From: Myxococcus xanthus
Lineage (GTDB): Bacteria > Myxococcota > Myxococcia > Myxococcales > Myxococcaceae
Assembly: GCF_900106535.1 (NCBI RefSeq)
Contig: NZ_FNOH01000014.1
Span: 62,001 to 126,000, forward strand
DNA length: 64,000 nucleotides
Direction of reading: 5' to 3'
Shown here: positions 8,949 through 16,762 of the stretch, piece by piece
Position numbering within the stretch: the stretch's first letter is position 1
Layout of the letters: every line of letters begins with the position of its first letter
The notes under the pieces: generated by a model
What the model was told of the DNA's origin: nothing
The model's database searches: none
What the model saw: only the letters and a program-made list of their open reading frames with translations
Position numbers and translations under genes: made by a program

Positions 8949-9077
8949 AAGGAGGAATGGACCGTGGTCATCCGCTACACGCATGACGTGGAGAAGACGT
9001 CCGAGGGCTGGCGCATCCGCCGCGTCATGCTCGCCCCATCCACTACCGGGGCAACTCTGTGGGGCTGGAGTGCGTGA
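8949..9077 (+). pseudogene. Remnant of a SnoaL/NTF2-like protein C-terminus
   Basis: Only about 43 codons look like protein: VVIRYTHDVEKTSEGWRIRR, then VML. This is the strand pair 'Y..d..k...GWRI..v.l' that ends SnoaL-like/NTF2-like polyketide-cyclase-type domains. No N-terminal two thirds is present in any frame nearby. A GGAGG (8951-8955) stands 8 nt before a GTG at 8964, so a 37-residue peptide could be made, but the match is probably chance within the codons. It lies between intact PAP2 and a broken MFS gene, supporting a decaying patch. Identification rests on a short motif. Confidence 0.4.
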
Positions 9078-9101
9078 AAGACAAGCGCCGCGTCTGAGGC
9101 G

Positions 9102-10367
9102 TCAATCCGGTTCGCGCGTTGCGGCGCTTGTCCGCAGCGCGCCCGGAAGCCGCCACGCCACCACGACGGTCGCAAGCATTCCACCCGCCCCCGCCACCAG
9201 CAGCGTCACGGGCGCGGACGTCGCGTCCAGCAACAATCCTCCCGCGACGTAGGACAGCCCCGCCGCCACACCAATGGCGCCGTAGAAGTTGCCGAATACC
9301 CGCCCCCGCATCCCAGCCGGAACCCAGCGCTGGATGAGCGTGTGGCTGGCCACATCCATGGCGGCGATGCCCACACCGCGCACGGCCTGCATCGCGAACG
9401 CCGCGGAGACGGCCCAGGCCAAGCCGGTCAGCAGGTTGCCCATGCTGCTCACCGCGAAGCCCAGCACCAGCATCACCGGCATCGCCGCCCCCGCGCCCAG
9501 CCGCGCCATCAGCACGTAGCCCGCGACCAGGCCCAGCCCCACCGCGCCCAGCAGCAACCCCACCGCCGAGTCCCCTGCCTGGAAGGTGTCCTTCGCGAGC
9601 AACACCAGCGCCACGTCATCCACGCCGTTGAAGGCCACCACGGCGCAGAAGCCCAACGCGACGACGCGGGCCACCCGCGCCCGCCAGAGGTAGACGAGCC
9701 CGTCCCGTGCCTGCCGGAACAACGACACGGGCGGCGCGGCGCCGTCATGCGCAGGCGGCACGGACGGCAGCGCCACCAACAAGCCCGCGGACAGGAAGAA
9801 GGACGCCGCGTCCACCAGCAGCACGCCCTGGAGCCCCACGAGCGGAAACATCGCCGCCGCGAGCAACGGCCCCAACGCTTCGGCGGCCTGCGTCCCGAAG
9901 CCCACGCTGGCGTTGGCGGCCTCCAGGTCCTCGCTCCGCACCAACGCGGGCACCACCGCCCGGGAGGCTGGCTGGAACACCTGTCCGGCAACCGCTCGCG
10001 CGGCGACCAGAGTCAGCAGTACCGGCAGTGGCGGCATCGTGAGCGCGATGAGCACCAGGAGCGCGCCCTGGAGCAACTCGCAGGCAATCATCACTCGCTT
10101 GAGGTCGAACCGGTCACTGATGGCCCCGGTGAGCGGCCCCAGCAAGGCGGGTGCGAAGTCCCCCACGAGCAGCTACAGGGAGACAGCCAGCGCCTGCCCC
10201 GTCTGCTCCGCGACGTACAGCATGAGCGCCACCAGGCTGAGCGCATCACCCGTGAAGGAGAGGACTCGCGCGCCCCACAAGGCCCGGAACGCCGAGTGGT
10301 GACGCAGCAACGGCAGGGCCCCTGTCCCGCGCTCACGGGTGTTTGAATCACTCGCTGGAGCCGACAT
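9102..10367 (-). pseudogene. MFS transporter interrupted by an in-frame TAG stop
   Basis: Read from ATG 10367, the N-terminal 64 residues (LWGARVLSFTGDALSLVALM and on) run in frame into TAG at 10173-10175. The same frame then continues with LLVGDFAPALLGPLTGAISD, the loop 2-3 signature region of an MFS exporter (DHA3/MdfA-like), for another 354 codons. No frame change is needed; restoring one codon gives a full 12-TM protein of about 421 aa. The mutated codon may once have been Gln, Trp or Leu. Either the gene is dead, or the base is a sequencing error, or the downstream part is expressed from an internal start. Neighbouring remnants favour a pseudogene. Confidence 0.75.
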
Positions 10368-10465
10368 GCGCCGCGCGTCTCCACCCTTCCGGAATCAGGC
10401 GCCGACACCGTAGAGGAGACGCGTGGCGGGCTTCAATTCCCCAGCCACGAACAGACGGGCATCCG

Positions 10466-10718
10466 GACCGGTTCGCGGTGGTGGGGCAGCGCAGCGCGGA
10501 CACCCACGGCACCCTCACCAACCTGGTGCGCCCAGACAGCTTCCGGTTCATGTACACCGAGATGGAAGTTCTTCGTCCCGACCGCTGCACATTCCATGGC
10601 GTGGGAATTGTCCCGGATGGAGAGATTGTGCCCACCACGGAAGACTTCGCGACGGGCAGAGACGCAGCGCTTTTGAAGGCCATCGACGTGCAACAGGCAC
10701 ACGAGCAGGTGCTCGCTA
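10466..10718 (+). pseudogene. C-terminal remnant of an S41 family peptidase
   Basis: About 84 codons in one frame match the end of C-terminal-processing-peptidase (S41) domains. VVGQRSADTHGTLTNL corresponds to the 'vGqptaGt.G....l' strand after the catalytic Ser. It is followed by FRFMYTEMEVLRPDRCTFHG, then VGIVPDGEIVPT, then a GRDAALLKAI helix. The catalytic Ser/Lys part and everything upstream is absent: the frame before residue VVGQ is compositional noise. It has no start of its own and lies directly upstream of the CAP lipoprotein gene. This is a strong sign of gene decay or an old recombination end. Confidence 0.65.
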
Positions 10719-10799
10719 GAGTGAGTGCGGACGGCGCCTTTCGATGCGGGCGTGTGAAGCGAGAGGATGGCGCTCCACACCCCGTGGAAAGGAGCAGTC

Positions 10800-11408
10800 A
10801 TGAACTCACGTATTCTTGCTGTCGCTGTCCTGGGTGCCGCGATGTTCACCGGCTGTGGTGAGCCGGAAACCACCACAGAGGCGCCCGCTGGAGAAGGCGT
10901 TGTCATCCCGCCAGTGGAGACGCAAGAAGGGTCCGCCACTGTCACCGCCGCCGCGTACTGCGACGACGTGACGACATGGAATTCGGCGTGGACGGCCCTG
11001 GAAGACCAGGTGCTCGTGCTCGTCAACGAGCGCCGCGCCGCGGGAGCCGTCTGTGGCGGCGTGGCCAAGCCGCCCGCGCCCGCGCTCAGCAACAACCCCC
11101 AGTTGCGGTGTGCGGCGCGCAAGCACTCCAAGGACATGGGCACCAACAACTTCATGAGCCACACGGGCTCGGACGGCTCCACGCCCTGGCAGCGGATGAA
11201 CTGGGCCGGCTACACGTACCGCAACGCCGCGGAGAACGTCGCGGCCGGCTACTCCACGGCCCTGGCCGTGGTGAATGGCTGGATGACCAGCACCGGGCAC
11301 TGCAACAACATCATGAACCCGGCGCTGCTGGAGATTGGCGTCGGCTACTTCAACGCGCCGAACAGCACGTACCGGCACTACTGGACGCAGGCCTTCGGCC
11401 GGCAGTAA
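10800..11408 (+). CDS. CAP-domain (SCP/PR-1-like) lipoprotein
   Basis: 202 aa, starting at ATG 10800 behind AAAGGAG. The signal peptide ends in a lipobox, AAMFTGC, so it is an outer-envelope lipoprotein after a Thr/Glu-rich linker. The CAP domain follows: LVNERRAAG (helix 1 with Asn-Glu), LRCAARKHSKDMGTNNFMSH (the His of the cavity), AAENVAAGY (Glu-Asn) and GHCNNIMNP (second His). These are the conserved residues of the CAP tetrad. Bacterial CAP proteins are secreted and of uncertain function; some bind lipids or act as proteases. A run of possible cysteine pairs (YCDD, AVCGG, LRCAA, HCNN) suggests disulphides. Confidence 0.88.
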   Translation: MNSRILAVAVLGAAMFTGCGEPETTTEAPAGEGVVIPPVETQEGSATVTAAAYCDDVTTWNSAWTALEDQVLVLVNERRAAGAVCGGVAKPPAPALSNNPQLRCAARKHSKDMGTNNFMSHTGSDGSTPWQRMNWAGYTYRNAAENVAAGYSTALAVVNGWMTSTGHCNNIMNPALLEIGVGYFNAPNSTYRHYWTQAFGRQ

Positions 11409-11468
11409 CACCGGTCTAGAATGCGTGGCCGGGCGCTCATCCAGGGCGCCCGGCCCGCCTCGTTCGTC

Positions 11469-12011
11469 ATGGACTTCCTCCTGCTATTCGTCGGTCTCAT
11501 CAAGGTGGTGTTCGGCGGCCTGGTCGCCGCGCTGGGCATCTGGCTCGCGCTGCGTGGACTGAGCCGCATCCTCGGCGCCAACCCCGTGGAGGAGCTGCGC
11601 CAGGGCAACGTCGCCGCCTGCCTCGTCCACGCCGCCAGCCTGGTGTCGCTGGGCCTGCTGGTGCAGCACGCGGTGCAGGCCACGTCGGACGCACTGGACC
11701 TCACCGTGCAGAATCCGCCGCTGCATCTGCTGGTCGTGGGCCGGCTGGTCGCGGTGGCCGTCCTGCACGTGGGGCTGTCACTGGGCGTGGGCGTCACGGT
11801 GCTCGGCACGGGCGTGCTGCTGTTCGACCGGATGACGCCGGGCATCGACGAGCTGGCGGAAGTGCGCAAGGGCAACGTCGCGGCGGCGCTCATCCTCTCC
11901 GCCATCCTGCTGGTGCTGGCGCTGCTGACCGCCCCGGGCCTCCAGGCGGCGCTCAACGGGCTCATCCCCTTCCCCCAGCTCCCTGAAGGGACGCTGCGCG
12001 CGCCCGCGTGA
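11469..12011 (+). CDS. DUF350 family integral membrane protein
   Basis: 180 aa from ATG 11469 (an in-frame ATG at 11421 would add 16 polar residues before the first helix). It has four to five hydrophobic segments. Each half contains a 'l..GN.AAAl...a' motif (LRQGNVAACLVHAASL and VRKGNVAAALILSAIL), the internal duplication typical of DUF350/YjfL. The family has no settled biochemical role. The stop overlaps the start of the downstream transglutaminase-like gene by 4 nt (GTGA), so they are one operon. They probably work together at the membrane, which is inference. Confidence 0.8.
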   Translation: MDFLLLFVGLIKVVFGGLVAALGIWLALRGLSRILGANPVEELRQGNVAACLVHAASLVSLGLLVQHAVQATSDALDLTVQNPPLHLLVVGRLVAVAVLHVGLSLGVGVTVLGTGVLLFDRMTPGIDELAEVRKGNVAAALILSAILLVLALLTAPGLQAALNGLIPFPQLPEGTLRAPA

Positions 12012-12868
12012 AGACGTTCTTCAAGTGGATGCTCGGCGTGGTGGGCCTCGCCAGCTGCTTCTGCTGCTGTGGCCTGGGCACGCTGGGCCATCTGGCGGGC
12101 ATGGACATCGCGCCACCAGAGCCCGGCCATCCCAGAGGCGCCCGCGCGGTGGATTTGGGATTGGTGCTGCTCCCGCCGGGCACCTCACCGCAGCGGGCGC
12201 GTGATTACGACTGGCGAGCGGACAGCATCCAGCCCCCCGAGCACCACGTCTCCTACGGCCTGGGGACGGCGCTGGCCCAGACGCTGGCGGATGAACACGC
12301 GGCGCTGGGCCGCCGGCTGCACTACCGCTCACTGGGCAGGGAGCGCTTCTCGTTCAACGCACCGCCCGGCTGTAGCGCCGACATGCGCTGCATCTACGAG
12401 GAATTGATGCGCACCAACGCCGAGCCCGTGCGGAGGCTGGGTGACACCTTCGTCGCCTCCATCCGCGAGCGGAGGCTGGATGCCGCGCAGGCCACGCAGC
12501 TCATCCTCGGCTTCGTTCAGAGCATCGACTACGAACTGCCGGAGCACGAGGCCTTCGGCATCGTCCCACCGGCGCTGGTCCCCGCCGAGAATCGCGGCGA
12601 TTGCGACTCCAAGGCGGTGCTCGCGGTGATGCTGCTGCGGCAGGCGGGAGTCGACGCGGTGGTGCTGTACTCCGACCCGCTGTCCCACGCGGCGGTGGGC
12701 GTGGGGCTGCCCGGCAAGGGCACGGCGCTGCGCTACGCCGGGCGCAGCTACCAGTACGCGGAGGTCACCGCCCAGGGCTGGCCACTGGGCATGATTCCGC
12801 CCCAATACGACAAGCCCCGGCTGTGGAAGGTGCTGCCCCTCAACGGGGGCCCGGACACCGCGGGCTGA
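12008..12868 (+). CDS. Transglutaminase-like cysteine peptidase domain protein, membrane anchored
   Basis: 286 aa, start ATG 12008 overlapping the DUF350 gene. The N-terminal hydrophobic segment contains an unusual Cys cluster (SCFCCCG), which could be a lipidation site or membrane anchor. The C-terminal 110 residues contain the transglutaminase-like triad order: NRGDCDSKAVLAVMLLRQAG (Cys), DPLSHAAVGV (His) and YQYAEVTAQG (Asp/Glu position). The central region is unassigned. It is probably an envelope peptidase or amidase coupled to the DUF350 protein. The substrate is unknown. It ends 12 bp before the convergent Thg1-like gene. Confidence 0.72.
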   Translation: MKTFFKWMLGVVGLASCFCCCGLGTLGHLAGMDIAPPEPGHPRGARAVDLGLVLLPPGTSPQRARDYDWRADSIQPPEHHVSYGLGTALAQTLADEHAALGRRLHYRSLGRERFSFNAPPGCSADMRCIYEELMRTNAEPVRRLGDTFVASIRERRLDAAQATQLILGFVQSIDYELPEHEAFGIVPPALVPAENRGDCDSKAVLAVMLLRQAGVDAVVLYSDPLSHAAVGVGLPGKGTALRYAGRSYQYAEVTAQGWPLGMIPPQYDKPRLWKVLPLNGGPDTAG

Positions 12869-12880
12869 CGCCTCTGGGCA

Positions 12881-13648
12881 TCAGTCCGCCTCGGCGCCTG
12901 GCGCCGCGAGCAGGCCCCGCACCAGGTGCTCGTAGGCCTCCTTCATTGGCAGCTCGGAGTCGACCTTGAGCCGCCGCCGGAGTGTCTGGGTCCGCCGGCC
13001 ATCCCGTGGGTCCACGCCCTCCTTCTGGTACGCCTCCCACCACACCCCGCTTCCACGCCGTTGCCACAGGGGCACGTCGTTGAAGTTGATGCCTCGCTGG
13101 AAGAGCAGCTCGTTCTTGTAGCTCACGGGCTTGCCGTCCAGCTCACGGGTGGCCTGCGCCGCGCTCCGGCCCTCCTTGCGCAGCGTCCAGTAGCACCAGC
13201 CATGCAGCGAACACCGGCTGCCGTCCGCCTGTCGCCAGATGAAGTAGTCCAGCACCGCGCGCTCCGATGCGCCCAGCCATGCACGGCCGTCGAACACCGC
13301 CGGGACACCCGCGGCGTGCGTGAAGGTGGCGCTGGCCAGGCCCGCCGCCAGCGATACCACCTTCTCGACGGAGCGGTCGAAGAGCGCCCAGTCCGGCCGG
13401 AAGAGCACGGAGATTTCGTCGCTCTGCGTGTATGCGTAGACGCCTTGGAGTTCCTCCAGCATCACGCTGGCGGTGCGCACCATGAACTGGTGGAACACCG
13501 GGTCGAAGGGCTTCTCGTAGCGGGCCTCGGTGAAGCGCGAGAAGCCCCGCCCATCCACGCGCAGCACCACCCAGGCACCCGGCAGCATGCGCTGGCCGTG
13601 GAACACCTCGCCCTGCCTTGCTCGCGCCGCCAGTTCATCAGGGTCCAT
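12881..13648 (-). CDS. tRNA(His) guanylyltransferase-like protein (Thg1/TLP)
   Basis: 255 aa. It has the reverse-polymerase palm motifs: LRVDGRGFSRFTEARYEKPF (metal-binding Asp and the GRGF loop) and YTQSDEISVLF (second carboxylate pair). It also has the family tract SYKNELLFQRGINFNDVPLW. Thg1-like proteins add nucleotides in the 3'-5' direction. Bacterial members, including myxobacterial ones, repair truncated tRNA 5' ends using a template rather than adding the obligatory extra G. ATG 13648 is chosen because the family N-terminus (MDPDELAARAR) starts there. It overlaps the upstream polynucleotide-kinase-like gene by 11 nt, so the two are co-translated, which points to RNA end metabolism. 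Confidence 0.9.
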   Translation of the reverse strand: MDPDELAARARQGEVFHGQRMLPGAWVVLRVDGRGFSRFTEARYEKPFDPVFHQFMVRTASVMLEELQGVYAYTQSDEISVLFRPDWALFDRSVEKVVSLAAGLASATFTHAAGVPAVFDGRAWLGASERAVLDYFIWRQADGSRCSLHGWCYWTLRKEGRSAAQATRELDGKPVSYKNELLFQRGINFNDVPLWQRRGSGVWWEAYQKEGVDPRDGRRTQTLRRRLKVDSELPMKEAYEHLVRGLLAAPGAEAD

Positions 13649-14108
13649 CGGGTTCCTCCATCCAGGGTTGGACGCGAATGCCACCGTCGGCGTCCAGCGT
13701 CACGTAGAACAGTGCGTCGAAGCCCTCCTCGAGCCGGGGCCGCTCGAGCTGCTTCACGGTGGCACGCAACGCCACCTCCGGCACCCGGGCTCGCCCTTCA
13801 CGCAAGGCATTGCGCGCCAGGCAGTCCTCCAGCTTCGACGCGAAGTAGTAGCCAATGATTCGGGCGTGGAACTCGCGCCCCAGGGCGATGAGTGGCGCGC
13901 GCACGTCCGCGGAGGGATTGGTGTTGTCCACCACCACCGGCCGGCCCGCGGCCAGCGCCTCGGCGATGTAGCGGCGCTGGCGGGCCTCCTTGCGAACGGC
14001 GTGAGGCCACAGGTCCTTGCTGACGTGTACGTGCGTGGCCGCGAAACGCTGCCGGTAGAGGCTGCTCTTGCCCGAGCCCTGCAAGCCAACAAAGAGAACC
14101 AGGTCCAT
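13638..14108 (-). CDS. P-loop ATPase, polynucleotide-kinase-like (AAA_33 type)
   Basis: 156 aa. Walker A is at the extreme N-terminus (VGLQGSGKSSLYRQRF). There is a phosphoacceptor-site-like SKDLWPHAVRKEARQRRYI, then GRPVVVDNTNPSADVRAPLI, the strand-3 'vDnTN' signature of T4 Pnk-like and AAA_33 kinases, then ARIIGYYFASKLEDCLARN with R residues for the lid. It would phosphorylate a small molecule or a nucleic-acid 5' end. Its coupling with a Thg1-like gene (11-nt overlap) makes a 5'-OH RNA substrate attractive, but this is inference. Size matches stand-alone kinases of this type. A 268-bp gene-free stretch separates it from the S8 protease. Confidence 0.72.
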   Translation of the reverse strand: MDLVLFVGLQGSGKSSLYRQRFAATHVHVSKDLWPHAVRKEARQRRYIAEALAAGRPVVVDNTNPSADVRAPLIALGREFHARIIGYYFASKLEDCLARNALREGRARVPEVALRATVKQLERPRLEEGFDALFYVTLDADGGIRVQPWMEEPDGP

Positions 14109-14376
14109 GACGTGCGGCTCCGGACGCCTCCGCATGAGAGGGCCTGACAGCGACGGTCCCCAGCCATAACGCTGCCACGCGAAAAAGACAGTCAACCCGA
14201 CACATCTATCGCATCCGCAGTGTCACCCAAACGCCACGAATGCCTTTCATTCCAATGAATTCCCAGACTTGGGCATGCATTGACACACTCATCTTAAGCA
14301 GACTAACAAGCACTTCTCGTTTTTTCGAGGATTCAAGCGTCGTGCAGCACGGAAGTCCCTCTCAAGGAGACCCACC

Positions 14377-16683
14377 ATGCGTATGCCGTCCTCGTTGTCC
14401 CCGCTGTCCCTCCTGGCCCTCGGTTGGGGCTTGTCCGCGCCAGTCACGGCGCTCGCCGCGAACACACCGGATCTGCGCCCCGGCATCATCCGGAGCACCG
14501 CGGCGCTGGGCCCCGCCCGGGTCCTCACTGGTGCCGAGGTCGACAAGGCGCGCCTCGCCACGGGCATCGACCGCGCGGCGAGCGGCACATATGCCCTTGC
14601 CACGAGCGCCGGGCATATCTTCCACCGGACGGCCCAGCCCATCCATGCGTTGAAGACGCTCGATGTGCCGCGTGCGTCGGTCCAGCTCCACACCTGGCAG
14701 GAAGAGACGGCGGACGGCCGGCGCCAGGACTTCTTCGCCTACAGCCAGGGCGGCGTGGCGTTGCTGGGCCGCGTGCAGCCGACCGAGTACCTGGTGCGGC
14801 TGGAGCACGCGCGCTTCGACCCGCTGAAGGGCGCACAGCCCCTGGTCGCGGGCGTGCTCACCTCGGACGCCAGCAACACCCTGCACCTGGTGCAGTTCCA
14901 CGCCACGCCCCTGCCGGAGTACCGCGACGCCATCAAGGCCGCGGGGGGCAAGGTGCTGCGCTTCCTCACGGACCACACCTTCCTCGTGGAGATGAGTCCC
15001 AGCACGCACAAGCGCGTCGCCGGGCTGCCCTATGTCCGCTGGGTGGGCGCGTACCATCCGGAGTACCGGGTGGAAGGCGTGCTGCGCGAGTCCCTCCAGG
15101 GGCGCTCGCTGAAGCTGGAGCCGCAGCGCTACTCCATCATGGTGGGCGAGCGCGGCGCGGCACGACAGGGCGAGGTCGCCTCGCTGGTCCGCACGCTGGG
15201 CGGCACGGTGGAGCTCATCGAAGCGGGCGGCCTGCGCGTGGAGGCCACCCTCACCCAGTCCCAGTTGGAGCGGCTGATTCGCTCCAACGCCGTGCAGTAC
15301 GTCGACCGCTGGGGCGGGCCGGGTGAGCTCGACAACAACAACGTCCGCGATGTGGGCGGCGCGACCTACCTCGAAGGCCTAGAGGGCTTCAGCGGACAGG
15401 GCGTCCGCGGCGAAATCTTCGACACGGAGCTGCGCACCACGCACCAGGAGTGGGCGACACCTCCCCTCATCCACAGCACGTCCACCACGGGCAGCTTCCA
15501 CGGTACCGCCTGCTACAGCATCAACTTCGCCCGGGGCGTGGACGGGAACGCGCGCGGCCTGGTCCCCTCCGGACAAGGCATCTTCTACCGCTACAACGAG
15601 TCCTCCCAGTTCGGCGGCGCCAAGTCTCGCTACGACATCAACCGGGAGCTCATCGACCCGGCCGGGCCGTACCGCGCCGTGTTCCAGACGTCCAGCGTGG
15701 GCAGCGCGCAGGTGACGAGCTACACCACCATCTCCGCGGAGGTGGATGACTACCTGTTCCAGTACCCCATCCTCAGCACGCAGTCACAGAGCAACACCGG
15801 CAACCAGAACTCGCGGCCACAGGCGTGGGCGAAGAACATCGTGTCCGTGGGTGGCATGTACCACTACGACAACACCAACCGCGGGGATGACCGGTGGAAT
15901 GGCGGCGCCAGCGTGGGTCCGGCGGCGGACGGCCGGCTCAAGCCGGACCTGTCGTACTACTACGACCTCATCCGCTCCGCGTCGAACACCAGCAACACGT
16001 CCTACACCAACTTCGGCGGCACCAGCGCGGCCACGCCGCAGACGGCGGGGCACTTCGGCCTGCTGTTCCAGATGTGGCACGAGGGCGTCTGGGCGGGCTT
16101 CGGTGGTGGCGCGGATGTCTTCGCCAGCCGTCCGAAGATGGCCACGGCGAAGGCGCTGATGATCAACATGGCCCATCGCTACAACTGGCTCGCGGGCGGC
16201 TCCAACGGTGACCTGACGCGCGCGCGGCAGGGCTGGGGTACCGCGGACGTGAAGCGCCTGTATGACCGCGCCGCCGTGACGAGCATCATCAACGAGACGG
16301 ACACCCTGCTCCCGCTCGGCACGAATACGTACAACGTCACCGTGGCTCCCGGGGAGACGGAGCTCAACGTCACCATGGTCTACACCGACCCCGCCGGCAC
16401 GGTGGGCGCGGCGCACGCCCGCATCAACGACCTGTCGCTGCGCGTGACGTCCCCCACCGGCGTCGTCTACTGGGGCAACAACGGCCTGACGGCGAGCAAC
16501 GTCTCCACGGCGGGCGGCGTGTCGAACAAGGTGGATACGGTGGAGAACGTGTTCCTCGCCAACCCCGCCGCCGGCACGTGGACCGTGGAGGTGATTGGTG
16601 ACGAAATCATCGAGGACACGAATCTGGCGACGCGCGTGCTGGACGCGACCTACGCGCTGGTTGTGAGCGGCGGCAAGATCTAG
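14377..16683 (+). CDS. Secreted S8 (subtilisin-like) serine protease with long propeptide
   Basis: 768 aa, ATG 14377 behind AAGGAG (14364-14369). A signal peptide ends near ALAAN (residue 28). Residues 100-310 resemble an extended inhibitor-like propeptide, with two repeats of the 'L..L.yVr.v....y' kind. The catalytic triad is readable: Asp349 in GEIFDTEL, His375 in SFHGTACYS, Ser550 in GGTSAATPQ. An Asn-rich oxyanion region precedes it near 473-479. The last 120 residues form a P-/jelly-roll-like beta domain with DP.G......NDL.L. This is a predicted extracellular protease, fitting a predatory proteolytic lifestyle. A strong hairpin follows at 16711-16747. The AT-richer 170 bp upstream contains TTGACA (14280-14285) without a convincing -10. 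Confidence 0.88.
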   Translation: MRMPSSLSPLSLLALGWGLSAPVTALAANTPDLRPGIIRSTAALGPARVLTGAEVDKARLATGIDRAASGTYALATSAGHIFHRTAQPIHALKTLDVPRASVQLHTWQEETADGRRQDFFAYSQGGVALLGRVQPTEYLVRLEHARFDPLKGAQPLVAGVLTSDASNTLHLVQFHATPLPEYRDAIKAAGGKVLRFLTDHTFLVEMSPSTHKRVAGLPYVRWVGAYHPEYRVEGVLRESLQGRSLKLEPQRYSIMVGERGAARQGEVASLVRTLGGTVELIEAGGLRVEATLTQSQLERLIRSNAVQYVDRWGGPGELDNNNVRDVGGATYLEGLEGFSGQGVRGEIFDTELRTTHQEWATPPLIHSTSTTGSFHGTACYSINFARGVDGNARGLVPSGQGIFYRYNESSQFGGAKSRYDINRELIDPAGPYRAVFQTSSVGSAQVTSYTTISAEVDDYLFQYPILSTQSQSNTGNQNSRPQAWAKNIVSVGGMYHYDNTNRGDDRWNGGASVGPAADGRLKPDLSYYYDLIRSASNTSNTSYTNFGGTSAATPQTAGHFGLLFQMWHEGVWAGFGGGADVFASRPKMATAKALMINMAHRYNWLAGGSNGDLTRARQGWGTADVKRLYDRAAVTSIINETDTLLPLGTNTYNVTVAPGETELNVTMVYTDPAGTVGAAHARINDLSLRVTSPTGVVYWGNNGLTASNVSTAGGVSNKVDTVENVFLANPAAGTWTVEVIGDEIIEDTNLATRVLDATYALVVSGGKI

Positions 16684-16710
16684 CAGGCCAGGGTTGAGCT
16701 GACGCAGGCG

Positions 16711-16747
16711 CCGGGCCGGTGTTCCCTTCGCGGGAGTGCCGGCCCGG
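16711..16747 (+). terminator. Hairpin terminator candidate downstream of the S8 protease gene
   Basis: A perfect 9-bp inverted repeat, CCGGGCCGG (16711-16719) and CCGGCCCGG (16739-16747), encloses a second small TCCC/GGGA stem. It begins 28 nt after the protease stop. Only a short T stretch (GTTTCT) follows, as is common in GC-rich genomes. It lies between two convergent genes and could serve both. Confidence 0.6.
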
Positions 16748-16762
16748 ACTGTTTCTGGAGGA

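Noticed and set aside
14280..14308. TTGACA followed by a possible -10 upstream of the S8 protease
   Set aside because: The -35 is perfect but no acceptable -10 occurs at 16-18 bp; the match may be chance, so no promoter is called.
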